DNA of 64,000 bases from Gracilibacter sp. BRH_c7a (GTDB taxonomy: Bacteria > Bacillota > Desulfitobacteriia > Desulfitobacteriales > Syntrophobotulaceae). Below are positions 33,942 through 43,175 of the stretch, one piece after another (within the stretch, counting starts at the first letter, position 1; each line of letters begins with the position of its first letter). Below the pieces are notes generated by a model. The model worked only from the letters and a program-made list of their open reading frames with translations, was not told the origin of the DNA and searched no databases. The stretch is taken from contig LOEZ01000019.1 in the NCBI GenBank assembly GCA_001516055.1, forward strand, positions 1 to 64,000, given 5' to 3'. A program made the translations under genes and the position numbers.

Positions 33942-34655
33942 TTAGCGTTTAACAGGATGAAGCCCACATTCCTTTTTATCCGGACTTTCCCACCACCATC
34001 TTCCGCTGCGCACATCTTCCCCGGGCTTAACCACTCTGGTGCAAGGCTCACAGCCGATACTCCGGAAACCGCTCTGATACAGGTTGCTGTAGGGTACATT
34101 CTCTTTCCTGATATAATCCCAGACCTGCTCCTCATTCCAAAGAGCGATAGGGTTAACTTTATAAATAGAATAGTTTCCGTCCCATTCCAAAGGATCGATT
34201 TCGTCGCGGGTTAAAGACTGTTCCCTTCTTAAACCACAGATCCAAGCTTCAACTGTCTTTAATACCCTTTGGAGAGGTTTTACCTTTCTAGCATCACAAC
34301 ACTTTTTCCTGAGTTCCACACTTTCGTAGAACAGATTTGGTCCATGCTCTGCGATCAATGCTTCCAAGTCTTCGCTCTCCGGAGCATATACCTCATAATG
34401 GAATCCGTACCTGTTCATTGTTTCTTGCATAAGATCATAGGTCTTCTGGAAATGCCTCCCGGTATCTATGAAGAAGATTCTCGCCTTGGGATCGATTTTC
34501 AGCAGCATATCGGTGAGAACCTGGTCTTCGATGGACAGACTGGAAGCTAAGGCAATCTTGGCTGAGCCGATTCTCCCCAGCATATTTTCAATTACCTTCA
34601 CTGGGCTTTGGTTTATAAACTCTTTATTTATTGCTTTAAGGTCGAGTGTTTCCAT
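33942..34655 (-). CDS. cysH: phosphoadenylyl-/adenylyl-sulfate reductase, APS type
   Basis: 237 residues, ATG 34655 after GGGAGGAG. PP-loop-like SSLSIEDQVLTDML (residue 45). The [4Fe-4S] cysteines of APS reductases are present: KKCCDARKVKPLQRVL (CC near 123) and GCEPCTRVVKPG (CxxC near 205), plus the catalytic KKECGLHPV cysteine at the end. The cluster and WWWE marker indicate use of APS and not PAPS, with thioredoxin as donor. It precedes cysD in the operon. Confidence 0.94.
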   Translation of the reverse strand: METLDLKAINKEFINQSPVKVIENMLGRIGSAKIALASSLSIEDQVLTDMLLKIDPKARIFFIDTGRHFQKTYDLMQETMNRYGFHYEVYAPESEDLEALIAEHGPNLFYESVELRKKCCDARKVKPLQRVLKTVEAWICGLRREQSLTRDEIDPLEWDGNYSIYKVNPIALWNEEQVWDYIRKENVPYSNLYQSGFRSIGCEPCTRVVKPGEDVRSGRWWWESPDKKECGLHPVKR

Positions 34656-34687
34656 TTTTTCTCCTCCCATTAAAAATACTCATCTTT

Positions 34688-35761
34688 CTAAATCACATAA
34701 TCCTCAGGGATGAACACCCTGAAATCTTTCGGTCTTAGATAAACCTTTTGCTTTTCATGTAGTTCCAGTTCTTTAAATCTCTCTTTACTTATCTCAGCTT
34801 CTAAATAATCCCCACTGTCTGTTCTCTTCAATTCGAGATTAACGACTGGACCTAACGCTCGGATAAAAAGGATCTCAGCTGGGATAAATCCTTTCCCTTC
34901 ATCTTCAACACTAATCTCAATATCGTGCGGACGGGAATAGCTGACGATTTCCTTATTGTCCTTTTTAGCATGTTCCGGGATATCAAGCTTTAAAGAACCG
35001 ATCTCTACCTTCCCGTTATGCACTCTTCCATGAAACAGATTGACATTTCCAAGAAAGTTATAAACAAATGGGTTTACCGGGTTATCATATACTTCTTCTG
35101 GAGTGCCCATTTGCTCTATCTTGCCTTGATTAAGAATCACAATCCTGTCTGCTACATCCAAGGCTTCTTCCTGATCATGAGTTACAAAAACACTGGTAAT
35201 TGGATATTCATCGTGTAACTTACGCAGCCAACGACGAAGGTCTTTTCTAACCTTGGCATCTAAAGCGCCAAAAGGTTCATCCAATAGTAGTACTTTCGGC
35301 TCGACGGCTAAAGCTCTGGCCAAGGCGATCCTCTGCCGTTGACCACCCGAGAGCTGTGCCGGGTAACGTTGAGCAAGCTCCTCCATTTTAACCAGTGATA
35401 AAAGCTCTCGGACTTTACCGTTAATTGCCTCCTTACTCGGCCTGAGCTTGGAGGGTCTAACCTTTAATCCGAAGGCAATGTTTTCAAAAACCGTCATATG
35501 TCTAAAAAGAGCATAATGCTGGAATACGAATCCAACCTTCCTATCCTGGGTGCTTTTTTCTGTATTATCTTCACCATCGAAGATAATGCTTCCCGCATCC
35601 GCAGTCTCCAGCCCTGCAATAATTCTTAGGAGTGTTGTCTTCCCAGAACCGGATGGTCCTAATAAAGCTACCAGTTCCCCCGTACTAATCTTTAAATCAA
35701 TATGATTTAAGGCTTTGAATGAACCAAAAGCCTTATTAACATTAGTCACTTCAATACTCAT
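34688..35761 (-). CDS. cysA: sulfate/thiosulfate ABC transporter ATPase
   Basis: 357 residues. Walker [19 protein letters not shown] (residue 33), Q-loop [20 protein letters not shown], signature [15 protein letters not shown] (near 140), Walker [20 protein letters not shown], and H-loop [15 protein letters not shown]. The C-terminal TOBE-like domain (residues 235-350) carries the sulfate-transporter regulation fold ([19 protein letters not shown]). In operon order sbp-cysT-cysW-cysA. Confidence 0.95.
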   Translation of the reverse strand: MSIEVTNVNKAFGSFKALNHIDLKISTGELVALLGPSGSGKTTLLRIIAGLETADAGSIIFDGEDNTEKSTQDRKVGFVFQHYALFRHMTVFENIAFGLKVRPSKLRPSKEAINGKVRELLSLVKMEELAQRYPAQLSGGQRQRIALARALAVEPKVLLLDEPFGALDAKVRKDLRRWLRKLHDEYPITSVFVTHDQEEALDVADRIVILNQGKIEQMGTPEEVYDNPVNPFVYNFLGNVNLFHGRVHNGKVEIGSLKLDIPEHAKKDNKEIVSYSRPHDIEISVEDEGKGFIPAEILFIRALGPVVNLELKRTDSGDYLEAEISKERFKELELHEKQKVYLRPKDFRVFIPEDYVI

Positions 35762-35775
35762 AATTTACCTCCCGC

Positions 35776-36645
35776 TTAGCTCCTGTTTTCCTGCTTCTTA
35801 ATTCTCCAGTCTGCGATATTCTTAACCACCAGATTGATGATAGCAATGATTGTCAATAGAGATGAGACAGCAAAAGCTGCAGAGAATTGATATTCGTTGT
35901 ATAAGATTTCTACATGTAGCGGTAGGGTATTAGTCAGACCCCTTATATGTCCGGATACAACCGAAACTGCCCCGAATTCCCCTGCAGCCCGTGCCGCTGT
36001 CAGGATAACACCATATAAAAGCGCCCATTTGATATTTGGCAGAGTGATAAGCAGAAAGGTTTTCCAACCACTTGCTCCCAAACTAAGTGCTGCCTCTTCT
36101 TCAACAGTACCCTGCGCTTCCATCAAAGGAATCAGTTCTCTGGCAATAAAAGGCATGGTAACAAACAAGGTGACCAGAATTATCCCTGCAGGTGCAAACA
36201 TTACTTGTAGATCGAAAGCGTTTAATAGCGGAGCCAAAAGACCATGCGTTGTACTAAAGAGCAATATGAAAATCATGCCTGCTATAATCGGGGATATGGC
36301 AAAGGGTAAGTCAAGAAAAGTAACGAATAGGTTCTTGCCTTTAAACTTGAACTTAGCGACTGCCCAGGCAACTGTAAGGCCAAATACTGTATTGATCACA
36401 ACGGCAAATCCTATAGTGATTAGAGTAAGCTTTATGGCCTGCAAAGCTATAGGATCGGAGATGGAAAAAACGTAAAGACCGGCACCCTGTTCAAATGCTT
36501 TGACGAATACCGCAACTAACGGAATTATAAGTATCAAGACAAAAAAGATTAGGGCAACGCTTATCAGAATAAGCTGCATAGTTTTTGGTTCTTGTCTTTT
36601 AATATCATTAGTTATCATATACTGAGCTGATATATTCCCAGCCAT
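35776..36645 (-). CDS. cysW: sulfate ABC transporter permease CysW
   Basis: 289 residues from ATG 36645 (MAGNISAQYM), with TAGGAG upstream; the longer frame to 36720 overlaps cysT. Six hydrophobic segments and the EAA-type permease loop EEEAALSLGASGWKTFLLIT (near 205) that contacts CysA. PIIAGMIFILLFSTTHGLLA is family-typical. Pairs with CysT. Confidence 0.93.
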   Translation of the reverse strand: MAGNISAQYMITNDIKRQEPKTMQLILISVALIFFVLILIIPLVAVFVKAFEQGAGLYVFSISDPIALQAIKLTLITIGFAVVINTVFGLTVAWAVAKFKFKGKNLFVTFLDLPFAISPIIAGMIFILLFSTTHGLLAPLLNAFDLQVMFAPAGIILVTLFVTMPFIARELIPLMEAQGTVEEEAALSLGASGWKTFLLITLPNIKWALLYGVILTAARAAGEFGAVSVVSGHIRGLTNTLPLHVEILYNEYQFSAAFAVSSLLTIIAIINLVVKNIADWRIKKQENRS

Positions 36646-36676
36646 TGATATCACTCCTAGTGTGTTTATCCTGAAA

Positions 36677-37522
36677 TCAGACGGATCTATCTCTATTCCC
36701 TGCCCACCACTGTAGAACATTTATAAATAGTAACATGGTAAAAGAGATGACAAGCATTACTGCTGCAATCGCAGTAGCTCCGGCATAATCATATTGTTCA
36801 AGCTTCGCACGGATTAATAAGGGGGTTATTTCTGTATACATAGGCATATTGCCAGATATAAATACGACTGATCCATATTCTCCTAAAGCTCGGGCAAAAG
36901 CCAAAGCAAAACCGGTAATGATTGCCGGGAGAAGGGTCGGCAGAATAACCTTGTAAAATGTCTGCAACTTGCTTGCCCCAAGACATGATGCCGCTTCTTC
37001 CGCCTCGATGTCCATGCTTTCTAAAACCGGTTGAACCGTTCTTACCACAAAAGGAAAGCTAATAAAAATCAAAGCAATAATTATACCCAACGGCGTATAG
37101 GCTATTTTAATACCTAATGGGGCAAAAACCTTGCCGATCCAACCATTCTCAGCATAAAGGGTAGTTAACGAGATCCCTGCAACCGCCGTAGGCAAAGCGA
37201 AAGGCAGATCGATCAAACCATCTATGAGTTTTCGTCCCGGGAATGAATATCTTACCAATACCCAAGCAAAAAGTACGCCAAAAATAACATTTATTGCTGC
37301 AGCTGCGAAAGATGTTGCAAAGGATATTTTCAAGGAGGCTAGCACTCTCTCCGAAGAAACTGTTTCCCAGAATGCTGTCATTCCTATGCTTGAACTATTC
37401 AGAAATACCATGGAAACAGGAATCAACACCATCAAGCTTAGGTATAGCAGAGAAAAACCCATTGTAATTCCAAAACCTGGTATAACGCTATGTTGTCGTA
37501 TTTTAAGTAATTTGCTGGGCAA
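36677..37522 (-). CDS. cysT: sulfate ABC transporter permease CysT
   Basis: 281 residues, starting at TTG 37522 with AAAGGCGG eight bases upstream. Six membrane segments, EAA loop [20 protein letters not shown] (near 190), [20 protein letters not shown] (near 228). The unusual start codon is supported by the ribosome site and by the length of the family. It lies 14 bases after the binding-protein gene. Confidence 0.92.
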   Translation of the reverse strand: MPSKLLKIRQHSVIPGFGITMGFSLLYLSLMVLIPVSMVFLNSSSIGMTAFWETVSSERVLASLKISFATSFAAAAINVIFGVLFAWVLVRYSFPGRKLIDGLIDLPFALPTAVAGISLTTLYAENGWIGKVFAPLGIKIAYTPLGIIIALIFISFPFVVRTVQPVLESMDIEAEEAASCLGASKLQTFYKVILPTLLPAIITGFALAFARALGEYGSVVFISGNMPMYTEITPLLIRAKLEQYDYAGATAIAAVMLVISFTMLLFINVLQWWAGNRDRSV

Positions 37523-37536
37523 TTTTGTTTCCGCCT

Positions 37537-38619
37537 TTATTTTCTTTTATATTCTGTTAAGATTTGGTCAAAAACTCCGCCATCATTAAAGTGTTCTTTC
37601 TGAGCCTTTGACCAGCCGCCAAAGACCTCGTCAATTGTGAAAAGATCGATTTCTGTAAACTGCGAAGCATATTTTTTTGCTATAGATTCACTTCTGGGTC
37701 TGTAGAAGTTTTTGGCGGCAATCTCTTGACCTTCTTCACTATAAAGGTATTCCAGATAAGCTTCAGCGACCTGGCGGGTTCCCTTTTTATCAACAACCGA
37801 ATCTATAACAGCTACAGGTGGCTCGGCAAGGATACTAATAGAAGGAATAACAATTTCAAAATCATCCTTGCTTTTATTAAGCTTCTTGGTTGCCAGAAGC
37901 ACTTCATTTTCCCAGGAAATCAAGACATCCCCAAGACCTCGTTCAACAAATGTTGTTAAGGAATCGCGGGCCCCTGAATCCAGCATTGGTACGTTGTCAT
38001 AGATTGCTCGCACAAATTCCCTGGCCTTATCAGCATCATTATCATTCATTCGAAGTGCATAACCCCAGGCCGCCAAGTAATTCCAGCGAGCACCACCTGA
38101 AATTTTAGGATTGGAAGTTATCACCGTTACTCCGGGTTTTACTAGGTCATCCCAGTCGCTAATATTTAGGGGATTTCCCTTTCGGACTAGAAAAACTATA
38201 GTTGAGGTAAAGGGTGTCGAGTTGTTCGGTAAAAGATTCTGCCATTCCTTATTTAAGATCTCTTGGTACTTGTTTATGGCATCAATATCATATGCCAAGG
38301 CTAGGGTTACAACATCCGCCTCCAGCCCATCCATTACAGATCTAGCCTGTTTACCTGTTCCGCCATGAGACTGCCTGATAACTACTTCCTGCCCGTTTTT
38401 TTCCTGCCAATATTTTGCGAAGGCTGAATTGTATTCCTGATAAAGATCTCGGGTCGGATCGTAAGATACATTGATAAGGGTGACAGGTTTTGATGATGTC
38501 AATCCTTGATCCTGCGTACCGCACCCGGCCAACAATATACTAACAACAAGCATTAAAACTACTAGTTTATTCTGTTCTATCAAACACCTGAACTTACTAA
38601 AGTCTTGAATCTTCACCAT
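37537..38619 (-). CDS. sbp: sulfate-binding lipoprotein
   Basis: 360 residues. Periplasmic-type binding protein carried as a lipoprotein: signal [20 protein letters not shown] (lipobox LAGC, cysteine near residue 33). After it comes the sulfate-binding fold: [40 protein letters not shown] (anion binding) and [17 protein letters not shown]. First gene of the sulfur operon; the operon promoter lies directly upstream. Confidence 0.93.
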   Translation of the reverse strand: MVKIQDFSKFRCLIEQNKLVVLMLVVSILLAGCGTQDQGLTSSKPVTLINVSYDPTRDLYQEYNSAFAKYWQEKNGQEVVIRQSHGGTGKQARSVMDGLEADVVTLALAYDIDAINKYQEILNKEWQNLLPNNSTPFTSTIVFLVRKGNPLNISDWDDLVKPGVTVITSNPKISGGARWNYLAAWGYALRMNDNDADKAREFVRAIYDNVPMLDSGARDSLTTFVERGLGDVLISWENEVLLATKKLNKSKDDFEIVIPSISILAEPPVAVIDSVVDKKGTRQVAEAYLEYLYSEEGQEIAAKNFYRPRSESIAKKYASQFTEIDLFTIDEVFGGWSKAQKEHFNDGGVFDQILTEYKRK

Positions 38620-38673
38620 TTTTATTTCCCCAGCTCTTTAATCTACACTAAGTCTATAGGTTTTATAATATAT

Positions 38674-38702
38674 ATAATATTAGTTATGCCTTCTTAGGTC
38701 AA
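38674..38702 (-). promoter_or_regulatory. sigma-A type promoter of the sulfur operon
   Basis: On the minus strand TTGACC (38702-38697) is followed by exactly 17 bases and TATTAT (38679-38674). It lies 55 bases upstream of the sbp start. No S-box, T-box or other riboswitch was seen in the short leader; a cysteine-type repressor such as CymR could bind here. Confidence 0.65.
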
Positions 38703-38743
38703 TAGATTTTTAAATTATTTATATTTTTGTGGCTTTTTGATAT

Positions 38744-38795
38744 AAAAAAAAAGAGGATATCCCAAAGGTTATATACTTTTGGGATACCCTCTTTT
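38744..38795 (-). terminator. intrinsic terminator after the SASP-like gene
   Basis: AAGAGGATATCCCAAAGG pairs with CTTTTGGGATACCCTCTT with one mismatch bulge; on the minus strand a run of nine T follows. It separates the small spore gene from the sulfur operon. Confidence 0.88.
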
Positions 38796-38831
38796 GCTTT
38801 TCTTTTGCTTTGTTATTCTATCTGTCCATCA

Positions 38832-38954
38832 TTATTCGTATGTTTTCTTTTCTTTTTTCTTTTTCTTCTGAGGAAGACCCATTTCTTGGGCTACTTCATA
38901 CTTTATGTTTTCCATTTCCTTCATCTTGCCACTGTCTTTTTTGTTTTTAGCCAT
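38832..38954 (-). CDS. 40-residue SASP-like spore protein
   Basis: Too short for routine gene callers. ATG 38954 with a perfect AGGAGGT site, TAA at 38832. The product MAKNKKDSGKMKEMENIKYE is followed by VAQEMGLPQ and a lysine-rich tail KKKKKEKKTYE. MENIKYEVAQEMGL matches the GPR-cleavage/DNA-binding motif of alpha/beta-type SASP (KYEIAQEFG), but the second half of the normal 60-70-residue SASP is replaced by a lysine tail. It is followed by its own terminator, which supports a real gene. Possible minimal SASP or a short degraded form. Confidence 0.7.
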   Translation of the reverse strand: MAKNKKDSGKMKEMENIKYEVAQEMGLPQKKKKKEKKTYE

Positions 38955-39135
38955 GACTTACCGACCTCCTTATCATGTCCAACTAATAGTATCATCTGGA
39001 ACAAAAAGAAAAATACCAGATATTTACTGGTATTATAACCATTTTATATATTGTTTTAATCACAAAATTCATCATTATTTCCAAATTTTATTCCTAAAGT
39101 CAGCTATAAAGTCAGTAAAGTTAGAGTAAAGTTAT

Positions 39136-39219
39136 AAAGTTAGGGACGGTTCTTTACTTTACAAAATGTAAAGTAAAGAACCGTCCCTAACTTTATTAAA
39201 AGAACCGTCCCTGACTTTA
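39136..39219. repeat. REP-like inverted repeat (copy 1)
   Basis: A perfect 28 bp inverted repeat: AAAGTTAGGGACGGTTCTTT starts the left arm (39136-39163) and its complement is 39167-39194, with loop AAA. A further half unit AAAAGAACCGTCCCTGACTT (39197-39216) follows. AGAACCGTCCCTGACTTT repeats are known as the target units of REP-associated transposases (RAYT) in many genomes. A related pair stands at 63.8 kb. Confidence 0.8.
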
Positions 39220-41544
39220 CTAATTAACGCCTATTTTGTCTTTGGCATGAATTCGGTCAACTTCAGCATAGAGTTTCCCAAATCTTTCAGGTTCGGCCAG
39301 AGCTTTTTGAAGGAGTCTGTAAGCATATTCTATAAGTCGTCCATCTTTGGTTAAATCCGCTAGTTTTAATTCAGGAACGCCATGCTGGCGGAATCCAAAT
39401 AGTTCACCTGGACCCCTGATTTTAAGGTCTTCTTCGGCAATCTTAAAGCCATCTTCTGTTTCACAAAGAATGTTTAAGCGAGCACTGTCTCGAACTTCGC
39501 TTACTAAGAGGCAGTAAGACTGGTCTTCTCCCCTGCCTACTCGCCCTCTTAACTGATGAAGCTGTGCAAGCCCAAAACGTTGAGCATCTTCGATGACCAT
39601 CACTGTCGCATTCGGAACATTTACTCCTACTTCCACGACTGTGGTTGCTACCAGAATATCGATATCCCCACCGCGAAATCGCTGCATGATATCATCTTTC
39701 TCCTGAGCTTTCATCCGCCCGTGAAGCAGAATCACAGTTCTATCCGGACAACGTTGATTCAGGAGTTCTGCCCGTTGGGTAGCTGACACAAGATCGGACT
39801 TTTCTGTTTCTTCGACCAGAGGGCATACGACATATATTTGTCTGCCGACGCTTATTTGCTGTTCCATGAATTTTTCCAAACTGGAACGGTTTCGTTCTGT
39901 AATTTTTTTGGTGATAATAGGTTTTCTTCCCTTAGGCATTTCGTCGATTACTGAGAGTTGGAGGTCTCCATAAGCAGTTAAGGCCAGCGTCCGCGGAATC
40001 GGGGTAGCGGTCATAACCAAGACATGAGGGTTTTCCCCTTTTTCTTGAAGTTTAGTTCGCTGCCTCACTCCAAACCTATGCTGTTCATCTGTTACAACCA
40101 ATCCTAAGGCATTAAAGTGCACCGCTTGTTGGATAAGGGCATGGGTGCCAACAACTACGTGAACCTTCCCACTTATTACGCTATGAAGAATTTTATCCCT
40201 ATCCGATTTAGTTTGATTACCGATAAGTAATGCTACTTCTACGCCTAAAGGCTTAAAGGCTTTGGAGAGGGATTCAAAATGCTGTTGAGCAAGTACTTCA
40301 GTCGGTACCATCATCGCCGCTTGGAAACCCGATCCTACTGCCTGAAGTAGTGCTGCCATGGCTACCACTGTTTTCCCCGATCCTACGTCTCCTTGAACCA
40401 ACCGGGTCATACCCTTATCAGATCCCATATCCTGAAAGATCTCCTGGATTACCCTTTGCTGAGCATCGGTAAGGTGAAAGGCAAGCTGCGAGATAAATTC
40501 TTTCACCAGTTCCCCCCCACCATTCAAGACAGGACTTGGTTCATTCCTGCTAGGCGAGCGCAGACGTGCTATAGCGAGTTGGAGAAAAAGTATTTCTTCA
40601 ATTACTAGCCTTGACCTTGCTTTACTTAATTTTTCCTTTGAGGATGGCAAATGAATCTCTTTAAAAGATTCTGCACGTCCCATCAATTCAGTCTCCCCTA
40701 AGGGAAATACTTCAGGAAACAGCTTATCAGCTTGTGGGAGGGCGTTCTTTATTATTTCCCTTATAGCTTTGGAATTAAGCCGTGCTGTTTCAGGATAAAC
40801 AGGTACAATCCTTTCTTCCGGCCCTTCATCCCAACCTTTGATAATATCTGTAGCTAATATTTCTGGGATTCTTTTGTTCCACCTAACTTTCCCAGTCACC
40901 GAAACCTCTGTCCCTTGTGGGAATTGTTTAACTATATGTACTTGATTGAACCAGATCGCATGAATACTTTTATTATCCTGTTCAATATTTAGTTTGATGA
41001 CTTTAATACGGCCTCTACTAACTTGGCTTCCTGTTACTTTACCATTTATAGTTGCCAGCTCTCCATCCATCAACTCATCTATCCTGCGTTTTTGGCGGAT
41101 TTCGTATCTTCTCGGATAGTGCTTGAACAGATCCTCTAAAGTCTTAATACCTAAATTCCCGAGCTGGATAAACCTCTGAGGTCCAACCCCTTTTATATAT
41201 TGCAAAGCGGAAGAGTCTACCCTTTCAGGTTCAACCTTTCTGATTTCCCTAGTGGGTCCCATAATATTATCATCATTAGATTCCAGCTTAGAGGAAAGAG
41301 CTAACCGTTCTTTTATCTCGACTAAAAGCGATCGTCTTTTCAGAGGGCTGGATTCTCCATAAGTTATAGCCCTAGCTGTTAACTGTTCCTTTATTTCCGG
41401 TGAGAAGATGCCACTAAGTTCGGAGACAGCATCCGCTAGGTAAACACTGAAACCACCTACGGCTCCAGTGTTGATGAATCCTTGTTTTTCTTCTGCTCTT
41501 ATCGCTCTATTTATGCTTTGTAAAAGATTATCGTAATGAAGCAT
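39220..41544 (-). CDS. recG: ATP-dependent DNA helicase RecG
   Basis: 774 residues; rescues stalled replication forks and resolves branched DNA. The N-terminal wedge/OB domain (residues 110-290; YPRRYEIRQKRRIDELMDGE), helicase motif I GDVGSGKTVVAMAAL (near 400), DEQHRFG (motif II), TATPIPRTLA (III), VEVGVNVPNATVM (V) and QLRGRVGRG (VI). About 90 residues longer at the N-terminus than B. subtilis RecG; this extra domain is common in Clostridia. It is 20 bases after sdaAA. Confidence 0.95.
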   Translation of the reverse strand: MLHYDNLLQSINRAIRAEEKQGFINTGAVGGFSVYLADAVSELSGIFSPEIKEQLTARAITYGESSPLKRRSLLVEIKERLALSSKLESNDDNIMGPTREIRKVEPERVDSSALQYIKGVGPQRFIQLGNLGIKTLEDLFKHYPRRYEIRQKRRIDELMDGELATINGKVTGSQVSRGRIKVIKLNIEQDNKSIHAIWFNQVHIVKQFPQGTEVSVTGKVRWNKRIPEILATDIIKGWDEGPEERIVPVYPETARLNSKAIREIIKNALPQADKLFPEVFPLGETELMGRAESFKEIHLPSSKEKLSKARSRLVIEEILFLQLAIARLRSPSRNEPSPVLNGGGELVKEFISQLAFHLTDAQQRVIQEIFQDMGSDKGMTRLVQGDVGSGKTVVAMAALLQAVGSGFQAAMMVPTEVLAQQHFESLSKAFKPLGVEVALLIGNQTKSDRDKILHSVISGKVHVVVGTHALIQQAVHFNALGLVVTDEQHRFGVRQRTKLQEKGENPHVLVMTATPIPRTLALTAYGDLQLSVIDEMPKGRKPIITKKITERNRSSLEKFMEQQISVGRQIYVVCPLVEETEKSDLVSATQRAELLNQRCPDRTVILLHGRMKAQEKDDIMQRFRGGDIDILVATTVVEVGVNVPNATVMVIEDAQRFGLAQLHQLRGRVGRGEDQSYCLLVSEVRDSARLNILCETEDGFKIAEEDLKIRGPGELFGFRQHGVPELKLADLTKDGRLIEYAYRLLQKALAEPERFGKLYAEVDRIHAKDKIGVN

Positions 41545-41563
41545 CTCTCACTCATACCTCACT

Positions 41564-42433
41564 CTATCCTCTGAAAATATTTTCCTCTATCCTTTTTCCG
41601 GTAGGCGTCACGGCCAATCCGCCTTGAGCTGTCTCTCTCAAGCTGCAGGGCATTTGTCTCCCAATAGAAGCCATAGTATCGATGACTTCGTCTAACGGAA
41701 TAGCACTTTTGATACCTGCCAATGCCATCTCAGCAGCTGTCATAGCTTTTATAGCTCCCATCGCATTCCTTTTAATACACGGAACCTCCACCAAACCTCC
41801 TACAGGGTCACAAACCATTCCCAGAAAGTTTTTTAAAGCAATTGCTCCAGCATGAGCTGTCTGCTCAGGCGTTCCTCCTGCTAATTCTACTGCTGCTCCC
41901 GCGGCCATGGCTGATGCTGTGCCGATTTCCGCCTGACACCCTCCTTCTGCCCCGGAAACGCTAGCTCTTTCTGCGATTACCATCCCTATCCCCGCTGCGG
42001 TAAAGAAGGCCATTATTATCTCTTCTTCAGAAGATCCAATAATCTCCTGAACAGTAATCATCACTGCAGGCAGGACCCCACATGCTCCTCCTGTTGGAGC
42101 CGCCACTATCCTTCCCATACCAGCATTGATCTCTGCAGCTGCAATAGCTCTGGCAGCGACCTTATTCATAGTATGACCAAGTAGAGTTCTCTCACTTTTC
42201 CCATATTCTATAAGGCGGGCAGCATCCCCTCCTACCATTCCGGAAAAGGATCTCCACTCACTTGTGAGACCTTGTTCTACGGATTGTTGCATGACAGAGT
42301 AATTCAGTTTCATTTTTGCTAGCAATTGTTCTCTGTCTAAACCTGTAGCCTCCATTTCACGCAGAATCACAATCTCACTTATCTTAGATTTATTTGAATT
42401 GGCTTGCTCCAAGAGTTCTAGATAAGAACGCAC
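41564..42433 (-). CDS. sdaAA: L-serine dehydratase, alpha subunit
   Basis: 289 residues. Converts serine to pyruvate and ammonia with a [4Fe-4S] cluster. Conserved GRIVAAPTGGACGVLPAVMI (near 110) and the cluster cysteines GMVCDPVGGLVEVPC (near 200), with MPCSLRETAQGGLA at the end. Two-subunit form typical of clostridia; the beta subunit is directly upstream, eleven bases away. Confidence 0.94.
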   Translation of the reverse strand: MRSYLELLEQANSNKSKISEIVILREMEATGLDREQLLAKMKLNYSVMQQSVEQGLTSEWRSFSGMVGGDAARLIEYGKSERTLLGHTMNKVAARAIAAAEINAGMGRIVAAPTGGACGVLPAVMITVQEIIGSSEEEIIMAFFTAAGIGMVIAERASVSGAEGGCQAEIGTASAMAAGAAVELAGGTPEQTAHAGAIALKNFLGMVCDPVGGLVEVPCIKRNAMGAIKAMTAAEMALAGIKSAIPLDEVIDTMASIGRQMPCSLRETAQGGLAVTPTGKRIEENIFRG

Positions 42434-42444
42434 ACTGCATCCTC

Positions 42445-43116
42445 CTAATTCATTTGCTCTAAGTACATAACCTTCTCAATCTTCGGCAGACCTTTAATAT
42501 GCTGAACTACTATATCCTTAATAACTTCATCCGCTTCGATAACAGTCAAAGCCTTTCTCCCTCTGCCTTCTCGGGACACTTTCATCTGGGCGATGTTAAC
42601 TCCAGCAGAAGCGACTTGAGTGGTTATTTCGGCAATCATTCCCGGATAATCTGGATACACCGCTATTAAAGTAGAGTATTCTCCAGTAAACTTTACCCGA
42701 AAGCCATCAACCTCGGTTATGATAACTTTACCTCCCCCAAGTGAGGATCCAATGATAGTAGATTTCTGGCCATTAGCACCAGTAAGCTCAAACTTAACAG
42801 AATTAGGATGAACTTGTCCGAGATCAATATTCTCAAAGTTGATGATTACACCATAACTCTCTGCAAGTTGTGAGGCTATCTTAATCCGTTCATCATCCGG
42901 ATACATCCCCAGAAGCCCCGCTATCAAAGCAAGATGTGTTCCATGACCTTTTCCGGTTTGAGCAAAAGAGCCATGTAGAAGAATCCGAGCCTTTCTAATC
43001 TCAGTCGCCAGAATTTTCCCGGCCATCAGTCCCAGTCTTACCGCTCCTGCTGTATGTGAACTGGATGGACCAACCATAATTGGTCCCAGCAAGTCAAAAA
43101 CTCTGCTATTTTTCAT
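42445..43116 (-). CDS. sdaAB: L-serine dehydratase, beta subunit
   Basis: 223 residues. SDH beta domain (residues 1-140: DLLGPIMVGPSSSHTAGAVR and HGSFAQTGKGHGTHLALIAG) and a C-terminal ACT domain (residues 148-220: YPGMIAEITTQVASAGVNIA) that senses an amino acid, probably serine. Starts at ATG 43116 after AAGGTGAT. Confidence 0.94.
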   Translation of the reverse strand: MKNSRVFDLLGPIMVGPSSSHTAGAVRLGLMAGKILATEIRKARILLHGSFAQTGKGHGTHLALIAGLLGMYPDDERIKIASQLAESYGVIINFENIDLGQVHPNSVKFELTGANGQKSTIIGSSLGGGKVIITEVDGFRVKFTGEYSTLIAVYPDYPGMIAEITTQVASAGVNIAQMKVSREGRGRKALTVIEADEVIKDIVVQHIKGLPKIEKVMYLEQMN

Positions 43117-43140
43117 ATTATCACCTTTTTCTTAATGAAA

Positions 43141-43166
43141 ATCCCTCCGGATAAGCCCGGAGGGAT
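43141..43166 (-). terminator. terminator between fakA and sdaAB
   Basis: ATCCCTCCGG pairs with CCGGAGGGAT around ATAAGC; TTTTCATT follows on the minus strand. Confidence 0.75.
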
Positions 43167-43175
43167 GAACTCTTT

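Noticed and set aside
38620-38740. S-box or other sulfur riboswitch ahead of the sulfate operon
   Set aside because: The leader from the predicted promoter to sbp is only about 50 bases and shows no such fold.
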